The notes under the pieces were generated by a model that was not told the origin of the DNA, ran no database searches, and was given only the letters and a program-made list of their open reading frames with translations. A program made the translations under genes and the position numbers. DNA of 35,438 nucleotides from Planctomycetota bacterium (GTDB lineage Bacteria; Planctomycetota; UBA11346): NCBI GenBank assembly GCA_017302815.1, contig JAFLCQ010000006.1, positions 1 through 35,438 of the forward strand, given 5' to 3'. Below are positions 1 to 8,859 of this stretch, in pieces. The first letter of the stretch is position 1. Each line of letters begins with the position of its first letter.

Positions 1-428
1 CGCCGGACGCCGACGCCCGCGCCCGCGCCGCCATCGCCGGCCTGCACCTGGGCCACGGCCCGGCGCACATCTTCCGCGCCCTGGTCGAGGCCACCGCCTG
101 CGGCGCGCGCGCGATCCTGCAGCGCTTCGAGGACAACGGCGTGCGCGTGAAGCGCGTGGTCGCCCTCGGCGGCATCGCCCGCAAGAGCCCGCTTGCGATG
201 CAGATCTGCGCCGACGTCATGCAGCGCCCGATCGCCATCGTCGCCAGCGACCAGTGCTGCGCCCTGGGATCGGCCATCGCCGGCGCCACCGTCGGCGGCG
301 CGCACCGCAGCATGGCGGCGGCGCAGAAGGCGATGGCCAGCCGCATCGAGCGCACGGTGCAGCCGGCCAAGGCGCGGAAGAGGGACTACGACGCGCTGTA
401 CGCGCGCTATCTCGACCTGGGCCGCTAA
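1..428 (+). CDS. araB: L-ribulokinase, C-terminal part (5' end outside window)
   Basis: This is the C-terminal 141 residues of an FGGY-family carbohydrate kinase, read in the frame starting at base 3 and ending at TAA 426-428. The segment containing VALGGIARKSP, then DVMQRPI and ASDQCCALGSAI, matches the C-terminal ATP-binding half of L-ribulokinase, which phosphorylates L-ribulose to L-ribulose-5-phosphate in cytoplasmic arabinose catabolism. The conserved QCCALG stretch and the closing helix with a KMAS-like element (residues AMASRIERTVQP) are characteristic of AraB rather than xylulokinase or glycerol kinase. It converges on the next gene with a gap of only 7 bases and no obvious terminator. 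The N-terminal substrate domain lies outside the window. Confidence 0.9.
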   Translation, partial: PDADARARAAIAGLHLGHGPAHIFRALVEATACGARAILQRFEDNGVRVKRVVALGGIARKSPLAMQICADVMQRPIAIVASDQCCALGSAIAGATVGGAHRSMAAAQKAMASRIERTVQPAKARKRDYDALYARYLDLGR

Positions 429-435
429 GACCCGC

Positions 436-2652
436 TCACGGCGCGACTGGCGCGGCGAAGCGGAACCCCAGGCGGTGGTGCCGGTCTCCGGGCGCCCCAT
501 AGGAGCGCAGGGCCGAGCGGCAATAGGCGGCGGCGTACAGCCAGCCGCCGCCGCGCATGACCCGGTCGCTCCCCCCGCTGGCGGGTCCTGACGGGTCGCG
601 CACATCGCCGGGCGCGTAGGGCCCGTAGCGGTCGGCGCACCACTCCCAGACGTTGCCGTGCATGTCGTGGAGGCCCCAGGCGTTGGCCGCCTTGGTCCGC
701 ACCGGATGCGTCCGCCGCTCGGCGTTGGCCTCGTACCACGCCATGCGCTCGAGATCGCCGGCGAAGTCGCCCTGGGTGCCCGCGCGGCAGGCGTACTCCC
801 ATTGCGCCTCGCTGGGCAGGGTCGCATCGAGACCGGGGATGCGCCGGTTGAGCCTGGCCAGGAACTCCTGGCAGTCGTCCCATGACACCTGCTCGACCGG
901 GCACAGGGGATCGTCGGGGAATCCGCTGGGATTGCCGCCCATCACCGCCTGCCACAGCGCCTGGGTGACTTCGCTGTCGGCCAGCCAGAACGGGCGGGTG
1001 ATCGCGATCTCGCGCACGGGAAGCTCGTCACGCAGGCCGCGCTCGGACCCCATGCGGAAGGACCCTTCGGGGACGTAGCGCAGCACCTGCTCATGGCCCC
1101 CGAGCAGCACGCGGGCATGCACGCCGACGGCGTCGTGGCCGATGCCCGCACTCCAGCGCGGGATCTGCGCCAGCCGCCGCCGCGCCTCGACGACGCGGGG
1201 GTGGCCGGGATGGCGGTCGATGAAATCCTCCAGCGCCTGCCTGGTGCCGGCGGCGAAGGCGAGGCGCGCGGCCTCCTCCACCGCCGCCGAGGCGGCGGTC
1301 CGCTCGGCGACGGCATGCGGTGCCACCCGCGCCTCGAGACCGGCGACATCGTCGCGCGGCAGCTCGCCCGCATGCAGCCCCCACTTCTGCAGCACCGCGT
1401 CCCACGCCGCCTGGGCCATGTCCTTGCCGAAGGCGCTCGCCGCGATCTCGCGGTAGTCCTTCAGGTCCCCGGCCAGGTCGGCGAGCCGCTTGCGCTCACG
1501 CACGCTGACGTCGTGCTCCTCCATCTCCTTCATACGGCGGAGCTCTGCTTCGCGCTCGCGTCGCGCCGTCTCCGCCCTCGCCTGCATCGCCGCCAGCTGT
1601 CGCTGCTGCTCCTCCTTGCCGTGGATGACCTCCAGCATGCGCTTGAGCGCTCCTTCGTCCCCCGCCACCGCCCCGCCACCCGAACGCAGCTTGGACTTCA
1701 GCTCCTCGATCTGCGCGTCCAGGCGGTCGACCTCGGCCTGCTGCCTGGCCAGATCCGCCTCCTCGATCTTGCGCTTCGCATCCGCCGCGGCCTCAGCGGT
1801 CGCGATGGCCCCGGCCTCGGCCTGCAGACCGGAGAGTTCGGCCCTCTTCGCCTCGCGCTCCTCCTCGGGACTGAGGGCCGGCACGAAGGTGAAGCCCTGG
1901 CGCAGGCTCATGCTGGTCCACGGCACCTGCTGTCCGCCGGTCAGCTCGCCGACGGTGGCGTTGATCTCGGTGACCATGAGGCGCACGTCGAGGCCCGGGG
2001 TCAGCAGATGCCGCAGGAAAGCGGTGGTGAAAGGGCTGTTGCGCCCGGTGCCGTCGGCCGCCACCTTGCCGGCGCTGGTGCTGTACATGACCAGGCTGCC
2101 TACCGGCGCGTTCAGTTCGGCCAGGCCCTGCACCCTGCCTCGCCCGGAGGAGCGGAAGGGGTTGTTGCGGCAGGCGTCGAGGATGATCAGGTTCATCGGC
2201 ACCCGCGCCCGCTCCATCTGCGCCAGCACCTCGCCGGCCGCGATGGCGCGCAGCGGGACCTGCCCCTCCTCGGTGATCTGCGTCGAAGGCGTGCGGCCGA
2301 TCGGCAGCAGCCAGTTCTCGCCACCGGACTGCACCCCGTGCCCGGCGTAGAAGAACACCGCCGCCTTGGCCTTCATGATGCGCTCGCCGAAGCGGGCGAT
2401 GGCGATGGCCATGCCCTCCTTGTCGGCATCAAGCAGGCGGATGACGTCGAAGCCGATGCCATGCAGGGCCTCGGCTACATCGCTGGCGTCATGCACCGGA
2501 TTGGCCAGGGCCGCCTCGGGATAGTCCGCGTTGCCGATCACCAGGGCGACATAGGCGCCCTCGGTGCGCCGTAGCGGCACGAAGCCCCGCTCCGCCGCGT
2601 CCAGCGCGGCGACCGCCAGCAGCGCGCACAGCGCCAGGACGCAGCAACGCAT
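436..2652 (-). CDS. secreted caspase-like (peptidase C14) protein with C-terminal FGE-sulfatase domain
   Basis: The 738-residue protein begins with a hydrophobic signal peptide (about 1-20). Residues about 32-255 form a caspase/metacaspase fold: the strand YVALVIGNADY, catalytic His105 in YAGHG and catalytic Cys161 in LDACRNNPF are all present. Residues about 258-420 are rich in charged residues and alanine and look like a coiled coil. Residues 529-738 are a formylglycine-generating-enzyme (SUMF1/FGE-sulfatase) type domain, with GSFRMGSE, PVEQVSWDDC, LPSEAQWEYACRAG, GNVWEWCAD, RVMRGGGW and the closing GFRF. In such fusions the FGE-like domain usually acts as a binding or scaffold module, not a true FGE; that is inference here. 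The start codon shares one base with the panB stop (TGATG), so translation is probably coupled. The actual substrate is unknown. Confidence 0.85.
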   Translation of the reverse strand: MRCCVLALCALLAVAALDAAERGFVPLRRTEGAYVALVIGNADYPEAALANPVHDASDVAEALHGIGFDVIRLLDADKEGMAIAIARFGERIMKAKAAVFFYAGHGVQSGGENWLLPIGRTPSTQITEEGQVPLRAIAAGEVLAQMERARVPMNLIILDACRNNPFRSSGRGRVQGLAELNAPVGSLVMYSTSAGKVAADGTGRNSPFTTAFLRHLLTPGLDVRLMVTEINATVGELTGGQQVPWTSMSLRQGFTFVPALSPEEEREAKRAELSGLQAEAGAIATAEAAADAKRKIEEADLARQQAEVDRLDAQIEELKSKLRSGGGAVAGDEGALKRMLEVIHGKEEQQRQLAAMQARAETARREREAELRRMKEMEEHDVSVRERKRLADLAGDLKDYREIAASAFGKDMAQAAWDAVLQKWGLHAGELPRDDVAGLEARVAPHAVAERTAASAAVEEAARLAFAAGTRQALEDFIDRHPGHPRVVEARRRLAQIPRWSAGIGHDAVGVHARVLLGGHEQVLRYVPEGSFRMGSERGLRDELPVREIAITRPFWLADSEVTQALWQAVMGGNPSGFPDDPLCPVEQVSWDDCQEFLARLNRRIPGLDATLPSEAQWEYACRAGTQGDFAGDLERMAWYEANAERRTHPVRTKAANAWGLHDMHGNVWEWCADRYGPYAPGDVRDPSGPASGGSDRVMRGGGWLYAAAYCRSALRSYGAPGDRHHRLGFRFAAPVAP

Positions 2653-3506
2653 CAGTAGCTCTCGTTGGCGGCCGGGAAGGACCCCGAGCGCACGTCGGCG
2701 CGGTAGGATGCGAAGGCCTGGCCCATGGTCTCGGCCAGGCGGGCGTAGCGGCGCACGAAGCGCGGGTGGAACTGCGTGTTCATGCCCAGCATGTCGGGCG
2801 TGACCAGGATCTGGCCGTCGCAGCCGGATCCGGCGCCGATGCCGATGGTCGGCGTCGCCACCGCCGCGGTGATGCGGGCGGCCAGGGCCTGCGGCACCTT
2901 CTCGACCACGATGGCGAAGGCGCCGGCGTCGGCCAGGGCGCGCGCGTCATCGACGATGCGCTCGGCCTCGCTCCCCTCGGTGCCGCGGGTCTTGTAGGTG
3001 CCGTAGGCGTTGATGCTCTGCGGCTGCAGGCCGATGTGGCCGCACACCGGGATGCCGGCGTCGACGATGCGCCGGACGATGGCGGCGATGCCGACGCCGC
3101 CTTCCAGCTTCACCGCCTCGGCCCGCCCCTCCTTCATCAGCCGGATGGCGTTGCGCAGGGCGTCGTCGGCGCCGGTGTGGTAGGATCCGAAGGGCATGTC
3201 GGCGATGGCCAGGGCCCGGCGCACGCCACGCGTCACCACCCGGGTGTGGTAGATCATCTCGTCCATCGTCATCGGCACGGTGGTGTCGTTGCCGGCGAAG
3301 ACCATGGCGGCGCTGTCGCCCACCAGCACGACGTCGATGCCCGACTGGTCGATCAGGCGCGCGGTGAGGAAGTCGTAGGCGGTGAGGCAGGCGATGCGCT
3401 CGCCGGCGCGCTTCATCTCGGTCAGACGCAGGGTGGTGACCTTGCGGTCGTCGCTGGCCTTGCGCTCGCCGCTGCTGCTGGGATCGGGCATGGCGGGATG
3501 ATCCAT
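2652..3506 (-). CDS. panB: 3-methyl-2-oxobutanoate hydroxymethyltransferase
   Basis: PanB transfers a hydroxymethyl group from 5,10-methylene-tetrahydrofolate to 2-oxoisovalerate, giving ketopantoate in cytoplasmic pantothenate/CoA synthesis. The 284-residue protein has the family's usual length and motifs in order: CLTAYDF, the metal-binding VGDSAAMV, DMPFGSY, VKLEGG, PVCGHIGLQPQS, a VVEKVP segment with the catalytic Glu, and IGIGAGSGCDGQILV. An alternative start at the sixth residue (Met) is possible because the first five residues lie outside the conserved fold. The stop overlaps the start of the caspase-like gene, and the MFS gene ends about 30 bases upstream. A housekeeping biosynthetic gene at the tail of an arsenic-resistance transcript is unexpected; no partner panC is seen. 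Confidence 0.93.
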   Translation of the reverse strand: MDHPAMPDPSSSGERKASDDRKVTTLRLTEMKRAGERIACLTAYDFLTARLIDQSGIDVVLVGDSAAMVFAGNDTTVPMTMDEMIYHTRVVTRGVRRALAIADMPFGSYHTGADDALRNAIRLMKEGRAEAVKLEGGVGIAAIVRRIVDAGIPVCGHIGLQPQSINAYGTYKTRGTEGSEAERIVDDARALADAGAFAIVVEKVPQALAARITAAVATPTIGIGAGSGCDGQILVTPDMLGMNTQFHPRFVRRYARLAETMGQAFASYRADVRSGSFPAANESY

Positions 3507-3537
3507 GCCGGCAGCGCCGCACCAGGGCCGGAGCCCC

Positions 3538-4740
3538 TCACCCGGACGCGACCGGGGCCCGCAGCCGCAGCAGGGCCGCGGTGGCGATCAGTCCCAGGAG
3601 CAGCGACAGCCAGAGCGAGGCGAGCCCATACCGTTCCATGGCCAAACCGAACAGGAATGGCGCAGCAGCCTGCGCGAGGCGTGCCGGCAGCATGAGCAGC
3701 CCCTGTCGCGCCCCATAGCCGGCGGGACCGAAGAGGATGAGCGGCAGCGTCCCCTTGGCGATGGTCAGGATGCCGTTGCCCGCCCCGTGCAGGAGGGCGA
3801 AGGCGCCAGCGGCCGCCGGGCCGAGGATCAGCAGGAGCGCCGCTCCAAGCGGATGCGCCATCCCGGCGAGGCGGGCCGACAGCAGCGGATGCATGCGTCG
3901 CATGAGCAGGAATTCGAGCAGGCGTGCGCCGACCTGGGCCGGACCGACGAGGGCCGCCACCGCGACCGCGGCCGCCAGTCCGAGCCCGGCGAGCTGCAGG
4001 ATACGCGGCAGGTGCGCCGCCATGGCCGTGCTGGTGAACCAGGTCACGGCGAATGCCAGCGCGAGCAGGATGGCCGTGCCCGCTGCCGGACGGTGTGACG
4101 GCGCGCCGGCCGCCGCGCACGGCCCGGAGTGCTGGCCAGCCCCGGACGACGGCGACGGCAGGCGCAGGTGGATCGGCAGTCCGACCGCCAGGTGCAGGAG
4201 CGCCCAGACGGCGCAGGCGCCGCGCCAGCCGACCGCATCCGCCCACCAGGCGGTCAGCGGCCAGCCCGCGGTGCTGGCGAAGCCGGCCATGAGCGTGACG
4301 CCGGTGATCGCCCCGCGCGCATCCCGCCCGTAGAGGCGGACGATGGTGGCGAATGCAGCCTCGTAGAGCCCTCCGCCCATGGCGATGCCGAGGACGCCCC
4401 AGGCGAGGAACAGCACGAGCGGATCGTCCGCCACCGCCAGCAGCGCCAGCCCGAGGGCGGCGATCAGGCTGGTCGCCACCAGGACCAGCCTGCCGCCGTG
4501 CACGTCGATGCGGCGTCCGGCGACCGGCCCGAGGATGGCGGCGATCACCAGGGCGCCGGAGAACGCGGCGAACACCGTCGGCGTCCCCACCCCCAGTTCA
4601 TGGGCCATCGGCCCGGCGAGCATCGCCGGCAGGTAGTAGGTCGACGCCCAGGCGAGGGTCTGCGCCGTTCCCAGCCCGACGATGGTGCGCGAGCGCCGAT
4701 CAGGCCACACCGACGCCCATCCATGGTGCGGCATGGGCAT
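3538..4740 (-). CDS. major facilitator superfamily transporter
   Basis: This is a 400-residue, very hydrophobic protein with roughly twelve predicted membrane helices, placing it in the inner membrane. The loop after helix 2 (GRRIDVHGGRLVL) is the MFS motif A-like region, and the chain divides into two six-helix halves joined by a Ser/Pro/Gly-rich linker near residues 195-225. The substrate cannot be read from the sequence. It lies directly downstream of arsM on the same strand with a gap of about 30 bases, so export of an arsenical such as a methylated or organic form is a reasonable guess, since MFS pumps of the ArsJ/ArsK type occur in ars operons. A general metabolite or drug exporter is equally possible. 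Confidence 0.7.
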   Translation of the reverse strand: MPMPHHGWASVWPDRRSRTIVGLGTAQTLAWASTYYLPAMLAGPMAHELGVGTPTVFAAFSGALVIAAILGPVAGRRIDVHGGRLVLVATSLIAALGLALLAVADDPLVLFLAWGVLGIAMGGGLYEAAFATIVRLYGRDARGAITGVTLMAGFASTAGWPLTAWWADAVGWRGACAVWALLHLAVGLPIHLRLPSPSSGAGQHSGPCAAAGAPSHRPAAGTAILLALAFAVTWFTSTAMAAHLPRILQLAGLGLAAAVAVAALVGPAQVGARLLEFLLMRRMHPLLSARLAGMAHPLGAALLLILGPAAAGAFALLHGAGNGILTIAKGTLPLILFGPAGYGARQGLLMLPARLAQAAAPFLFGLAMERYGLASLWLSLLLGLIATAALLRLRAPVASG

Positions 4741-4772
4741 CGGCCGGCCCTAGCGCGGACCGTCCATGGCCA

Positions 4773-5657
4773 TCAGCAGCAGCCGGGCGCGCAGCAGGCG
4801 CCCGGCTTGCGCGCAGCGATGTCCATGCTGGTGATGTAGTCGCCCGGCGCGGTTCCGGCGGGCAGCCCGGCGCGGATGCGCTGATACAGCGGATCGTCGC
4901 CGGCAGACAGCGTCGAGACGTACTCCGGCTTGGGCGTCAGCGACGCCTGCACCAGGCCCGCCTCGCGCAGCATGGTCCGCAGGTCCTCAAGCAGCGACGC
5001 GCCGGCGATGCAGCCGACGTAGGCCTCGACCATGCCGCGGACCGCCTCCGGCAGGGGCTGCAGCAGGACCATGTCGCTGACCGCCACCCGCCCGCCCGGC
5101 TTCAGCACGCGGGCGATCTCGCGCCAGACCTGCGGCTTGTCCGGCGACAGATTGATCACGCAGTTGGAGATGACCACGTCCACCGAGGCGTCGGCCACCG
5201 GCAGATGCTCGATCTCGCCCATGCGGAACTCGACGTTGGCCAGGCCCGTGCGCGCGCTGTAGCCGGCGATGTTCGCTCGCGCCTTGGCCAGCATGTCCGG
5301 CGTCATGTCGACGCCGATGACCCGGCCTGCGGCGCCCACCTTGGGGCCGCAGAGGAAGCAGTCGAAGCCGGCGCCGCTGCCGAGGTCCAGCACCGTCTCG
5401 CCCGGCTTGAGAGCGGCGATGGCGCCGGGATTGCCGCAGGACAGCCCGAGGTTGGCGCCGTCGGGAAGGATGCGCGCCAGTTCACCGGCATCGTAGCCGA
5501 TGGCCGAGGCGAGGGCGGCCGGATCTGCGGCCGGCGCGCAGCAGCCGTTGGTCGATGGGCCGCAGCACGATGTGCGGCCGGCCTTGCCGGGGGCGCCGGC
5601 GCGGGCCATCTCGCCGTACTTCTCGCGGATGGTGGTGCGGATGTCGATCTGGCTCAT
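4773..5657 (-). CDS. arsM: arsenite S-adenosylmethionine methyltransferase
   Basis: ArsM methylates As(III) to mono-, di- and trimethyl arsenicals in the cytoplasm. The 294-residue protein has the class I SAM motif [11 protein letters not shown] (about 89-99), the acidic strand VIGVDMT and a post-motif [10 protein letters not shown]. Three conserved arsenic-binding cysteines are visible: Cys74 (LSCGNPG), Cys166 (SNCVINLS) and Cys216 (YVGCIAGA). Extra Cys pairs lie near residues 31-40, and the protein ends in a CC-rich tail, both common in ArsM. The start is well supported by a perfect AGGAGG (complement of 5662-5667) four bases upstream. It follows arsC by 11 bases and precedes the MFS gene, so it belongs to the arsR-led transcript. 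Confidence 0.95.
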   Translation of the reverse strand: MSQIDIRTTIREKYGEMARAGAPGKAGRTSCCGPSTNGCCAPAADPAALASAIGYDAGELARILPDGANLGLSCGNPGAIAALKPGETVLDLGSGAGFDCFLCGPKVGAAGRVIGVDMTPDMLAKARANIAGYSARTGLANVEFRMGEIEHLPVADASVDVVISNCVINLSPDKPQVWREIARVLKPGGRVAVSDMVLLQPLPEAVRGMVEAYVGCIAGASLLEDLRTMLREAGLVQASLTPKPEYVSTLSAGDDPLYQRIRAGLPAGTAPGDYITSMDIAARKPGACCAPGCC

Positions 5658-5668
5658 GATGCCTCCTT

Positions 5669-6112
5669 TCAGGCGGGCAGGCTGCCGGGCAGGCCGGCGA
5701 CGAAGTCGCGGATCTGGTCGCGGACGCGGCGATAGTGGCCCAGCGCCTCCTCGGGGGTCGCTGCACCCTTCTCCAGCTCGGGCGGATCCTCGAAGCCGAC
5801 ATGGACCACCCGCGTGCGACCGCCCGGGAAGACTGGGCAGGTCTCATGAGCATGGCCGCACACCGTCACCACGAGGTCCAGCTGCACGCCCGCCGCAAGG
5901 ACGCTCTGCAGCGTCTTCGAGGTCTGGTGGATGGCCGGATCGATGCCGACTTCGCGCATCACCTGCACCATCTTCGGATTCAGGCCCTTGGCGATGGTGC
6001 CGGCCGAGTAGGCCTCGTAGAGGTCGGATTTCATCGCCCGGGTCCACGCTTCGCCCATCTGGGAGCGGCAGGAGTTTCCGGTGCACAGGAACAGGATCTT
6101 CCGTCTCATCAT
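5669..6112 (-). CDS. arsC: arsenate reductase, low-molecular-weight phosphatase type
   Basis: This enzyme reduces As(V) to As(III) for export by Acr3 or methylation by ArsM. The 147-residue form starting at 6112 has the P-loop CTGNSCRSQ (CX5R signature) near its N-terminus. It also has the redox cysteine pair in [18 protein letters not shown], which is typical of thioredoxin-coupled ArsC of the LMW protein tyrosine phosphatase fold, not the glutaredoxin-dependent E. coli type. The reading frame is open 25 codons further upstream, but that part is the acr3 C-terminus in another frame. ATG 6112 overlaps the acr3 TGA as ATGA, with GAGG six bases upstream, which decides the start. A second Met follows immediately. 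Confidence 0.93.
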   Translation of the reverse strand: MMRRKILFLCTGNSCRSQMGEAWTRAMKSDLYEAYSAGTIAKGLNPKMVQVMREVGIDPAIHQTSKTLQSVLAAGVQLDLVVTVCGHAHETCPVFPGGRTRVVHVGFEDPPELEKGAATPEEALGHYRRVRDQIRDFVAGLPGSLPA

Positions 6113-7224
6113 GGGACGCCTCGTGGTGGCTCGGTGCAGGTGGGACAAGGGGCGGCGGCGGCGATTCCGGCCTGCTCGTGCGGCCACCAGCGGCGGCGCA
6201 GCCAGAAGGCGACCGAGACCAGGGCGATCAGCGCCGGCACCTCGGCGAGCGGGCCGATCACCGCCGCGAAGGCGGCGCCATGCGCCATGCCGAAGGTCGC
6301 CAGCGCCACCGCGATGGCCAACTCGAAGTTGTTGCCCGCGGCGGTGAACGACAGGGTGGCGCCGACCGCGTAGGAGGCGCCGGCCCTGCGCGCCATCCAG
6401 AAGGACAGCAGGAACATGATCGCGAAGTAGAGCAGCAGCGGCACGGCGATGCGCACGGCGTCGAGCGGACCGGCGACGATGCGTTCGCCCTGGAGCGAGA
6501 ACATCACCACGATGGTGAACAGCAGCGCGATCAGGGTCAGCGGGCTGATCGCCGGGATGAAGCGCTCATGGTACCACGTCCGGCCCCTGGCCCGCACCAG
6601 CGCGAAGCGGGTCAGCATGCCCACCAGGAAGGGGACGCCGAGGTAGATCAGCACCGACAGGGCGATGTCGGCCATGGTGACGTCGACGGCCACGCCCTGG
6701 ATGCCGAACAGCGGCGGCAGGATCAGGAGGAAGAGCCAGGCGTAGAGGGCGAAGAACAGGACCTGGAAGATGGCGTTGAAGGCGACCAGGCCGGCGCAGT
6801 ACTCGCCATCGCCTTTGGCGAGGTCGTTCCACACGATGACCATGGCGATGCAGCGGGCGAGGCCGACCAGGATGAGCCCCTGCATGAACTCCGGCCGGTC
6901 GTGCAGGAAGAGCAGGGCCAGGGCGAACATCAGCACCGGGCCGACCAGCCAGTTCTGGAGCAGCGAGAGGGCCAGGACCTTGCGGTCGGCGAAGACGCGG
7001 GGCAGCTCCTCGTAGCGCACCTTGGCCAGCGGCGGATACATCATCAGGATCAGGCCGATGGCGATGGGGATGGAGGTGGTACCGATCGCCAGGCCGTTGA
7101 CCGCCTGGCCGACCTCCGGCGCCCAGTGGCCCAGCGCCAGGCCCAAGCCCATGGCGAGGAAGATCCACAGGGTCAGAAAACGGTCCAGGATGGAGAGCCG
7201 AGGCATGCGATCGTTATTCGTCAT
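6109..7224 (-). CDS. acr3: arsenite efflux transporter, Acr3 family
   Basis: Acr3 is an inner-membrane arsenite exporter of the bile acid/sodium symporter fold. The 371-residue protein has about ten hydrophobic helices. It carries the diagnostic [16 protein letters not shown] segment with the cysteine essential in studied Acr3 proteins, plus [17 protein letters not shown] near helix 2 and [15 protein letters not shown] in the second half. The C-terminus has a short CPTC pair that could bind metal, which is an inference. The ATG at 7224 lies inside a probable ArsR operator and no Shine-Dalgarno sequence is seen; a second Met six codons later (7206) is an alternative. The gene lies 33 bases downstream of arsR and overlaps arsC by four bases. 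Confidence 0.94.
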   Translation of the reverse strand: MTNNDRMPRLSILDRFLTLWIFLAMGLGLALGHWAPEVGQAVNGLAIGTTSIPIAIGLILMMYPPLAKVRYEELPRVFADRKVLALSLLQNWLVGPVLMFALALLFLHDRPEFMQGLILVGLARCIAMVIVWNDLAKGDGEYCAGLVAFNAIFQVLFFALYAWLFLLILPPLFGIQGVAVDVTMADIALSVLIYLGVPFLVGMLTRFALVRARGRTWYHERFIPAISPLTLIALLFTIVVMFSLQGERIVAGPLDAVRIAVPLLLYFAIMFLLSFWMARRAGASYAVGATLSFTAAGNNFELAIAVALATFGMAHGAAFAAVIGPLAEVPALIALVSVAFWLRRRWWPHEQAGIAAAAPCPTCTEPPRGVP

Positions 7225-7231
7225 AATACGA
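7218..7231. promoter_or_regulatory. candidate ArsR operator at the acr3 start codon
   Basis: The 14-mer TCGTCATAATACGA has inverted arms TCGT/ACGA and contains the acr3 ATG (complement of 7222-7224). Its complement, TCGTATTATGACGA, matches the 14-mer over the arsR start (7581-7594) at 12 of 14 positions. This suggests that one protein, most likely ArsR, binds both. Binding here would allow internal repression of acr3-arsC-arsM separately from arsR. Confidence 0.55.
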
Positions 7232-7257
7232 TTAATTAAGGTCTGAAGAAGGGCCGC

Positions 7258-7581
7258 TCACAGGCCGGCGATCAGCACCTTCAGGCGCTTGAGCACGGCG
7301 TGGTCGACACAGTAGCAGATGCGCGGGCCGTCGATCTCGCCCTGGATCAGTCCCGCCTCCTTCAGCTGCTTGAGATGCTGCGAGACGGTCGACTGCGCCA
7401 ATGGGATCTCCTCGACGATGTCGCCGCAGACGCAGGAGTTGCGCTCGATGAGGAGCTTCATGATGCGGACCCGGGCCGGGTGGCCGAGGGCCTTGGCGAG
7501 TTCGGCCAGGGCCTCCTCGTCGTGGTTGAGCGGCGACGGCGCGGAGCGCGGGGGCGAAGGGCGGCAGCAGGGATCACTCAT
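7258..7581 (-). CDS. arsR: ArsR/SmtB-family arsenic-responsive repressor
   Basis: This 107-residue winged-helix repressor would bind DNA until As(III) (or Sb(III)) binds its cysteines. The helix-turn-helix is clear in LAQSTVSQHLKQLKEAGLI. The metal site is Cys-Val-Cys in NSCVCGDIV, at the position of the ELCVCDL site of classical ArsR, and a CC pair sits at residues 5-6. The reading frame stays open further upstream into chrA, but conserved sequence begins at MSDPCC, so ATG 7581 is the start. There is no Shine-Dalgarno sequence; the probable operator ends on the first base of the start codon. It heads the acr3-arsC-arsM-MFS-panB-caspase series. Confidence 0.93.
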   Translation of the reverse strand: MSDPCCRPSPPRSAPSPLNHDEEALAELAKALGHPARVRIMKLLIERNSCVCGDIVEEIPLAQSTVSQHLKQLKEAGLIQGEIDGPRICYCVDHAVLKRLKVLIAGL

Positions 7582-7594
7582 CGTATAATTACGA
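7581..7594. promoter_or_regulatory. candidate ArsR operator/promoter overlapping the arsR start and chrA stop
   Basis: TCGTATAATTACGA is a 14-bp inverted repeat with arms TCGTA/TACGA. It overlaps the chrA stop (7589-7591) and ends on the first base of the arsR ATG. A TTGACC hexamer (complement of 7615-7620) lies upstream with a weak -10 (TATTTC) about 16 bases later. Any transcript starting here would have almost no leader. The sequence is direct; ArsR binding is inferred. Confidence 0.55.
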
Positions 7595-8791
7595 AATAGC
7601 AGCGATGGCGCCGTGGTCAAGCCCCAGCCAGGACGGCAGCAGGATGGCGATCCCGGCGCAGCAGATGACGACGAGCCAGGCCGGCACCCGCCAGACCTCC
7701 AGGGCGATGAACGCAGCCAATGCCAGCGGGATGCCACCAGGATGCTGCGCAGCCCCGCTGCCGATCGGCGACCACAACGCGGCGCCGAGCAGCCCGACCA
7801 CGCCGGCATTCAGGCCGGCCACCATGCCGCGGGCGTCCGGGCTTCCGCCGAGGCGGTTGAACATCCGCAGACCGCCCAGGGCGAGCAGCAGACCGGGCGC
7901 GAAGATCGCCAGCACCGCGAGGACGGCTCCCGACCATCCGGCGATGACCGCCCCGATCCAGGCCGAGACCGTGAACAGCGGACCCGGCACGGCCTGCGCC
8001 GCGCCGTAGCCGGCCAGGAACTGGTCATCCGTCATCAGCCCGGCATGCACCAGCGGATCGCGCAGGAGCGGCAGCACGACATGGCCGCCGCCGAAGACCA
8101 GGCTGCCGGCCTGGAGGCAGGTGGTCACGAGCAGGCCCACCGGATCACCAGGCCAGGCCGCCAGCACGACGACCGTGGTGAGCAGGGCGGCGAGCAGACC
8201 GCAGCAGACGACGGTGAGCGTGCGGGAAGGAGAAGCGATCCCGGGGTCGTCCTGGCGGGCGTCCAGGCGCAGGAATGCCGCTCCGGCCAGGGCGGCGGGG
8301 ACGAGAGCCGCCACCTGCGTCCACGGCGCGGAGCTGGACATGCACAGGATGGCGACCGCCGCCGCGATGCTCGCCCGCGGCGCATCCGGACACAGGCTCC
8401 GCGCCATGGACAGGACAGCCTGCGCGACGATGCCGAGGACTGCCGCCTTCATGCCGGCGATCCAGGCTCCGGCGTGGCCGATGGAGGCGCATGCGATCGC
8501 GGCGGTCGCGAGCAGCACGGCGGACGGCGCGGTGAAGGCGAGGAAGGCGGCGAGGGCGCCGGGCACGCCGGCGCGCTGCCAGCCGATCAGGAATCCCACC
8601 TGGCTGCTGGACGGACCGGGGATGAACTGGCAGTAGGCCACCAGGTGGGCATAGGCGGCATCGCCCAGCCACTTCCGCCGCTCGACCAGCTCGCGGCGGA
8701 AGTGCGCCAGGTGCGCGATCGGACCGCCGAAGGAGGTCAGGCCCAGGCGGGCGAAGACGACGAGGACTTCCAGCGCGCGCTGTCGGCTCAT
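7589..8791 (-). CDS. chrA: chromate transporter, two-domain ChrA (CHR family)
   Basis: ChrA proteins export chromate from the cytoplasm through the inner membrane. The 400-residue sequence contains the two homologous CHR halves expected of long ChrA. The first has FGGPIAHLAHFRRE, the substrate-associated YCQFIPGPSSSQ and helices to about residue 180. The second starts near residue 210 with SLVFGGGHVVLPLL and AQAVPGPLF. Each half has the expected PGP and FGG(P/G) signatures. The gene is read in the same direction as arsR, seven bases upstream of it, so metal-oxyanion resistance genes are clustered here. Sulfate transport is an alternative role for some family members. Confidence 0.92.
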   Translation of the reverse strand: MSRQRALEVLVVFARLGLTSFGGPIAHLAHFRRELVERRKWLGDAAYAHLVAYCQFIPGPSSSQVGFLIGWQRAGVPGALAAFLAFTAPSAVLLATAAIACASIGHAGAWIAGMKAAVLGIVAQAVLSMARSLCPDAPRASIAAAVAILCMSSSAPWTQVAALVPAALAGAAFLRLDARQDDPGIASPSRTLTVVCCGLLAALLTTVVVLAAWPGDPVGLLVTTCLQAGSLVFGGGHVVLPLLRDPLVHAGLMTDDQFLAGYGAAQAVPGPLFTVSAWIGAVIAGWSGAVLAVLAIFAPGLLLALGGLRMFNRLGGSPDARGMVAGLNAGVVGLLGAALWSPIGSGAAQHPGGIPLALAAFIALEVWRVPAWLVVICCAGIAILLPSWLGLDHGAIAAIS

Positions 8792-8859
8792 CTGGGGCCC
8801 GTGGTGCCTGCCGGATGGCGGTCGGGAAGCGGCATAGCGCCGAGTTGCGACGCGCGCAC

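Noticed and set aside
1093-2574. 493-residue plus-strand reading frame over the caspase gene
   Set aside because: Shadow of the minus-strand gene in GC-rich DNA: low-complexity Arg/Leu/Gly composition and no domain.
3538-4740. Naming the MFS gene arsJ or arsK
   Set aside because: No diagnostic motif and no neighbouring glyceraldehyde-3-phosphate dehydrogenase gene (expected for arsJ); only position suggests arsenic export.
4353-7239. Long plus-strand frames over arsM, arsC and acr3
   Set aside because: Antisense shadows with repetitive Arg/Gly/Gln composition; the minus-strand genes are unambiguous.
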